DNA of 64,000 nucleotides from Porites lobata (lineage: Eukaryota; Cnidaria; Anthozoa; Scleractinia; Poritidae). Each line of letters opens with the position of its first letter. Position 1 is the stretch's first letter. This document shows positions 61,401 through 64,000 of the stretch, piece by piece. Under the pieces are notes generated by a model. It was given only the letters and a program-made list of their open reading frames with translations, did no database searches and was not told where the DNA came from. Where the stretch lies: NCBI GenBank assembly GCA_942486035.1, contig CALNXK010000172.1:123501-187500 (forward strand), in the 5' to 3' direction. The translations under genes were made by a program, and so were the position numbers.

Positions 61401-63492
61401 GTTGAAACAAATTTTTGATTTTGGAAGTTGGAAAGTTGCCTTAATTCAACATTTCGCATTGTGCCAACTATTGCTGTCATGATGAAAGAGCCAGGACTGG
61501 AAACCAAACAAAATCTTTTCATAGAACTTCTTACCCCTCGCCTTAACCCATTCGCTCCTGGAGATTTTGCCGAAAAACGCGTTTTGAAGCTAGTCGAGTG
61601 GTTTTCTGGTCACTGTCGTGCTATAAAGAGCTAAAACTTACCACAAACCAGTTTACAGGTCGTACACTTGGCGGCCTTCTGATCCAGATGCAAAATATCA
61701 GCTTACGAAGTTCGGGCATGCGCAGAAAGCAAAATTTCGACATAGTTTTTGGGTTTAAAAGTGACACAGCAGTCTTGACTTTTACTTTCCGCTTTCTCTC
61801 CTCCCTTCTTTTTTCGCTTTTCTTGCCTCATTTTTTTTTTCTCTTGCTGGGCATTTAGTAGGCTTCATTTTGGTGGGAAGAGTTTTTAGGAAAGCTTTTA
61901 GGATCTTAGGATTAGGTGAAAGGAAAGGTAGGTGGGTAATGGAACAAGATTTTCATGGAGATTTTCAGGTCCTTGTCACGTGGTTTTTTGCTTCTTTCTC
62001 CGGTGTCCTTGACTGAATTGTGCTCATTCTGGTATGGTTTGAAAGATCTCTTCACTCTGCACAAGTTAGCGAAGAAAGTTGTCCTTGACCGTTAAAACTG
62101 ATGACGTCACAAAGGGTAGAAAGGACCTGGATCCGCACGGGCGGTTACGGGCGGTTCAGGGGCGAATGGGTTAATCAAAAAACCTAAAAATGGCCTTTTA
62201 CCAACTTTTTCACCTGATTTTACATGAAATAGACAGATTTGGTTGTTTTATGCTGAAAAGTGGATTTTTTTCAAAAAGCTTGGTACTCTGCTTAACCCAT
62301 TCGCTCCTGGAGATTTTGCCGAAAAACGCGTTTTGAAGCTAGTCGAGTGGTTTTCTGGTCACTGTCATGCTATAAAGAGCTAAAACTTACCACAAACCGG
62401 TTTACAGGTCGTACACTTGGCGGCCTTCTGATCCAGATGCAAAATATCAGCTTACGAAGTTCGGGCATGCGCAGAAAGCAAAATTTCGACATAGTTTTTG
62501 GGTTTAAAAGTGACACAGCAGTCTTGACTTTTACTTTCCGCTTTCTCTCCTCCCTTCTTTTTTCGCTTTTCTTGCCTCATTTTTTTTTCTCTTGCTAGGC
62601 ATTTAGTAGGCTTCATTTTGGTGGGAAGAGTTTTTAGGAAAGCTTTTAGGATCTTAGGATTAGGTGAAAGGAAAGGTAGGTGGGTAATGGAACAAGATTT
62701 TCATGGAGATTTTCAGGTCCTTGTCACGTGGTTTTTTGCTTCTTTCTCCAGTGTCCTTGACTGAATTGTGCTCATTCTGGTATGGTTTGAAAGATCTCTT
62801 CACCCTGCACAAGTTAGCGAAGAAAGTTGTCCTTGACCGTTAAAACTAATGACGTCACAAAGGGTAGAAAGGACCTGGATCCGCACGGGCGGTTACGGGC
62901 GGTTCAGGGGCGAATGGGTTAAGAGACATTCAGTGGTGCCCAACAGGAATGACTGGCTTAGTAATTATGTGAGGTGTCACCTGAAATGAGTCCTTGTGTG
63001 TGTTTGTCTATTCTTCAGTGTTTTTTGTCTTGTATGTTCAGCATAATTGTTCAATTTTTTCAAATTGTTGATTATTGATTTTCCTTTGCTACTAATTTAA
63101 GATTCATGATCATGAGTAATTAAGGTTAAGAGAACCAAAAAAATATGAATAATCATCCCAGATAAAAAAAATTACTTGAATTATTTAATTCTGACCCCCG
63201 ATGTAGGCTTCTAAATTAATAATCGAGTGCAACCTGGCTTACACAAGTAATATTTTATTCACATGTTATGTGAGTTAGTTTATTGTGTAAGTCATGTAAC
63301 TCTTGTGTGAAGTGACTTGTGTTATAATTATTGTGATTGCTAAGAAGTGAGAAACTCTAGAATTTGGTTCTCATTTCTTAGTAGTTATTGTACAATATAA
63401 TGCAATTTACATGTGCTTCTTTGTGTGCTGCATGTATTTTAAAAGTCACCTGACCGCTAAATCTGATGCTGTTTTCAGGAGGTCATCATTGA
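58412..63492 (+). CDS. ATP5MJ: 6.8-kDa mitochondrial proteolipid-like protein (ATP synthase subunit), about 57 aa, 3 coding exons
   Basis: Coding exons 58412-58550 (upstream acceptor at 58400, donor AAAAAGA/GTAAGT), 60411-60428 (18 bases, TTTTGCAG to GTAAGA) and 63479-63492 (TTTTCAG, then stop TGA). Joined phases stay in frame. Exon 1 reads MMQIYNRVKSYALR, then YDLRFLIAGFGITYYGISK, a single membrane-helix candidate, then SAGGKK; the small exon adds KAIEGHG and the last adds GHH. The protein thus has about 57 residues, one membrane segment, a Lys-rich stretch after it and a GHH terminus, all as in vertebrate MP68/ATP5MJ (58 residues, ending GHH), a peripheral-membrane subunit of mitochondrial ATP synthase. 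Sequence identity is low, so the name rests on size, layout and termini. The second of two candidate ATG codons (58415) could also be used. Confidence 0.68.
59184..60350. mobile_element. Inverted-repeat element, about 1.17 kb, with another element nested inside
   Basis: Ends CAGGGCTCAAAG and CTTTGAGCCCTG are perfect 12-base inverted repeats, flanked by the 5-base repeat ATGTT (59179-59183 and 60351-60355). Subterminal blocks with TTAGGCACAC / GGTGCACAA. No transposase recognised. It lies in the first coding intron of the ATP5MJ-like gene. Confidence 0.7.
59679..60046. mobile_element. Nested small hAT-like element, 368 bp
   Basis: Ends CATCAGCGTACGGG and CCCCATACGCTGATG resemble those of 36558-37718 (CATAGGCGTACGGG). 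The right end carries the same G/C runs next to CTGCAGCCCCCC and a TTTGCCCGAA block. The flanking 8 bases match only partly. It inserted inside the older element 59184-60350. Confidence 0.65.
60429..61546. other. Intron of the ATP5MJ-like gene
   Basis: No exon-like frame between the 18-base exon and the TTAA elements. The - strand frame 61003-61293 has no support. Confidence 0.4.
61547..62170. mobile_element. TTAA-flanked non-autonomous element, copy 1 (624 bp)
   Basis: Ends CCCATTCGCTCCTG and CAGGGGCGAATGGG; TTAA on both sides (61543-61546, 62171-62174). TTAA duplications are typical of piggyBac- and Kolobok-type transposons. No transposase. Confidence 0.82.
62296..62918. mobile_element. 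TTAA-flanked non-autonomous element, copy 2 (623 bp)
   Basis: Almost identical to 61547-62170, same orientation, TTAA at 62292-62295 and 62919-62922. Only about 120 bases separate the two copies. The shared 83-86 codon frame inside both is a by-product. Confidence 0.82.
62923..63478. other. Intron end before the last ATP5MJ-like exon
   Basis: AT-rich, no other exon seen; acceptor TGTTTTCAG at 63470-63478. Confidence 0.45.
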
Positions 63493-64000
63493 TGCTGGAC
63501 AACTTACTGCAAAGCAATGTTTCATAATTTTTTGATCCAGATACTGTATTTAATATCAGAGAAGTTTGTTGGGTGAAACTTGTGCCACTGTGCGGAAGAA
63601 ACTGGCAATGGTTTTGAACATAATTGTGTGATCGATGTTACTGCTTTGTATATGGATTTTGACTTGTGAGCTACCATTGCTGTAATTGACAATTTTTTTT
63701 TCTTGAGTAAAATGGGTTTGATTGATGCGTATGTGTCTTTTTATTAAGGTTGACAAAAGTTTAGGTGCCAAAAAGAGGTGTTGGGTCCTGTGTGTTCTCT
63801 GCCAACCACCTTCTCAAATGCCCTGGCTCATCCCCCACCCTCCTTTAAACTTTTTGAACAGACCCTGGTTCTTCAAATGCTGTACAATGCTATCCACCAG
63901 ATTAATCATTATCCGTTGGATAAGTATTAAGGAAACCAGCTGGATAGTGCTATCCACCTTTTGAACAACTGGGGTCAATCCGTTACAGTATTAGCAACAT
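63493..64000 (+). other. Probable 3' UTR and downstream sequence with degenerate MITE
   Basis: Follows the stop codon of the ATP5MJ-like gene. No clear AATAAA was found before 63862. At 63862-63975, CCTGGTTCTTCAAATG, GGATAGTGCTATCCACC and TTGAACAACTGGGG mark a diverged relative of the palindromic element 2863-3013. Confidence 0.5.

Noticed and set aside
61598..62598. Twin 83-86 codon frames as paralogous genes
   Set aside because: Both lie inside the near-identical TTAA-flanked elements and have no start or splice support.
1..64000. Bacterial-type features: operons, CRISPR arrays, ribosome binding sites
   Set aside because: The genes are spliced animal genes and no direct-repeat/spacer array is present.

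Overview
The window is eukaryotic nuclear DNA. It has spliced genes with GT/AG introns, long AT-rich non-coding stretches and many short palindromic transposons. The recognisable host genes are animal genes. Gene density, intron sizes and the style of the inverted-repeat elements suggest an anthozoan cnidarian, probably a stony coral. That taxon is an inference; no single marker proves it.

Three conserved host genes are present. (1) The 3' part of a DHRS4-like peroxisomal short-chain dehydrogenase on + (five exons, 2322-35616, ending in the peroxisomal signal SRL). Its 5' exons lie left of the window and one intron is 30.1 kb long. (2) A complete single-exon TP53RK/Bud32 (PRPK) kinase on - (57489-58175). 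(3) Head to head with it, a small gene on + (coding 58412-63492 in three coding exons, one of 18 bases) that resembles the 6.8-kDa mitochondrial proteolipid of ATP synthase (ATP5MJ/MP68).

Most of the window is an array of divergent gene pairs that I do not recognise as a named family. Each pair has a - strand gene ('L', about 412-468 aa, one exon) and a + strand gene ('R', about 307-309 aa, two exons), transcribed away from a shared 0.4-0.65 kb promoter. Both products are long, charged, mostly helical proteins with one short hydrophobic insert. Array A (four copies, A1-A4) lies inside the 30-kb DHRS4 intron. Array B (B1, B2) and decayed copies lie between DHRS4 and TP53RK. Only A3 and B2 have both partners open. 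A1 has an open L and a broken R, A2 has lost L, A4 keeps only the start of L, and B1 has a shortened L and a frameshifted R. A further fossil pair is split by transposons at 35895-39796, and its right half was copied again at 48917-49556.

B1 and B2 arose by a tandem duplication of about 9.7 kb. Its junction is visible at 48043-48046, where the last codons of TP53RK are joined to the inside of a transposon end. All six pair promoters keep a perfect CArg-type box (CCATATATGG or CCATATTTGG) just after a CTGACCAnTG block. The intact pairs look like a two-protein system. A membrane-acting, alpha-helical pore-former-like role is one hypothesis, based on architecture only.

The rest is transposon-derived: hAT-like elements with 8-base target duplications, short elements with 9-base duplications, TTAA-flanked twins, a tRNA-derived SINE head and other inverted-repeat elements. 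Several insertions can be dated relative to the duplications because sister copies keep the empty site.
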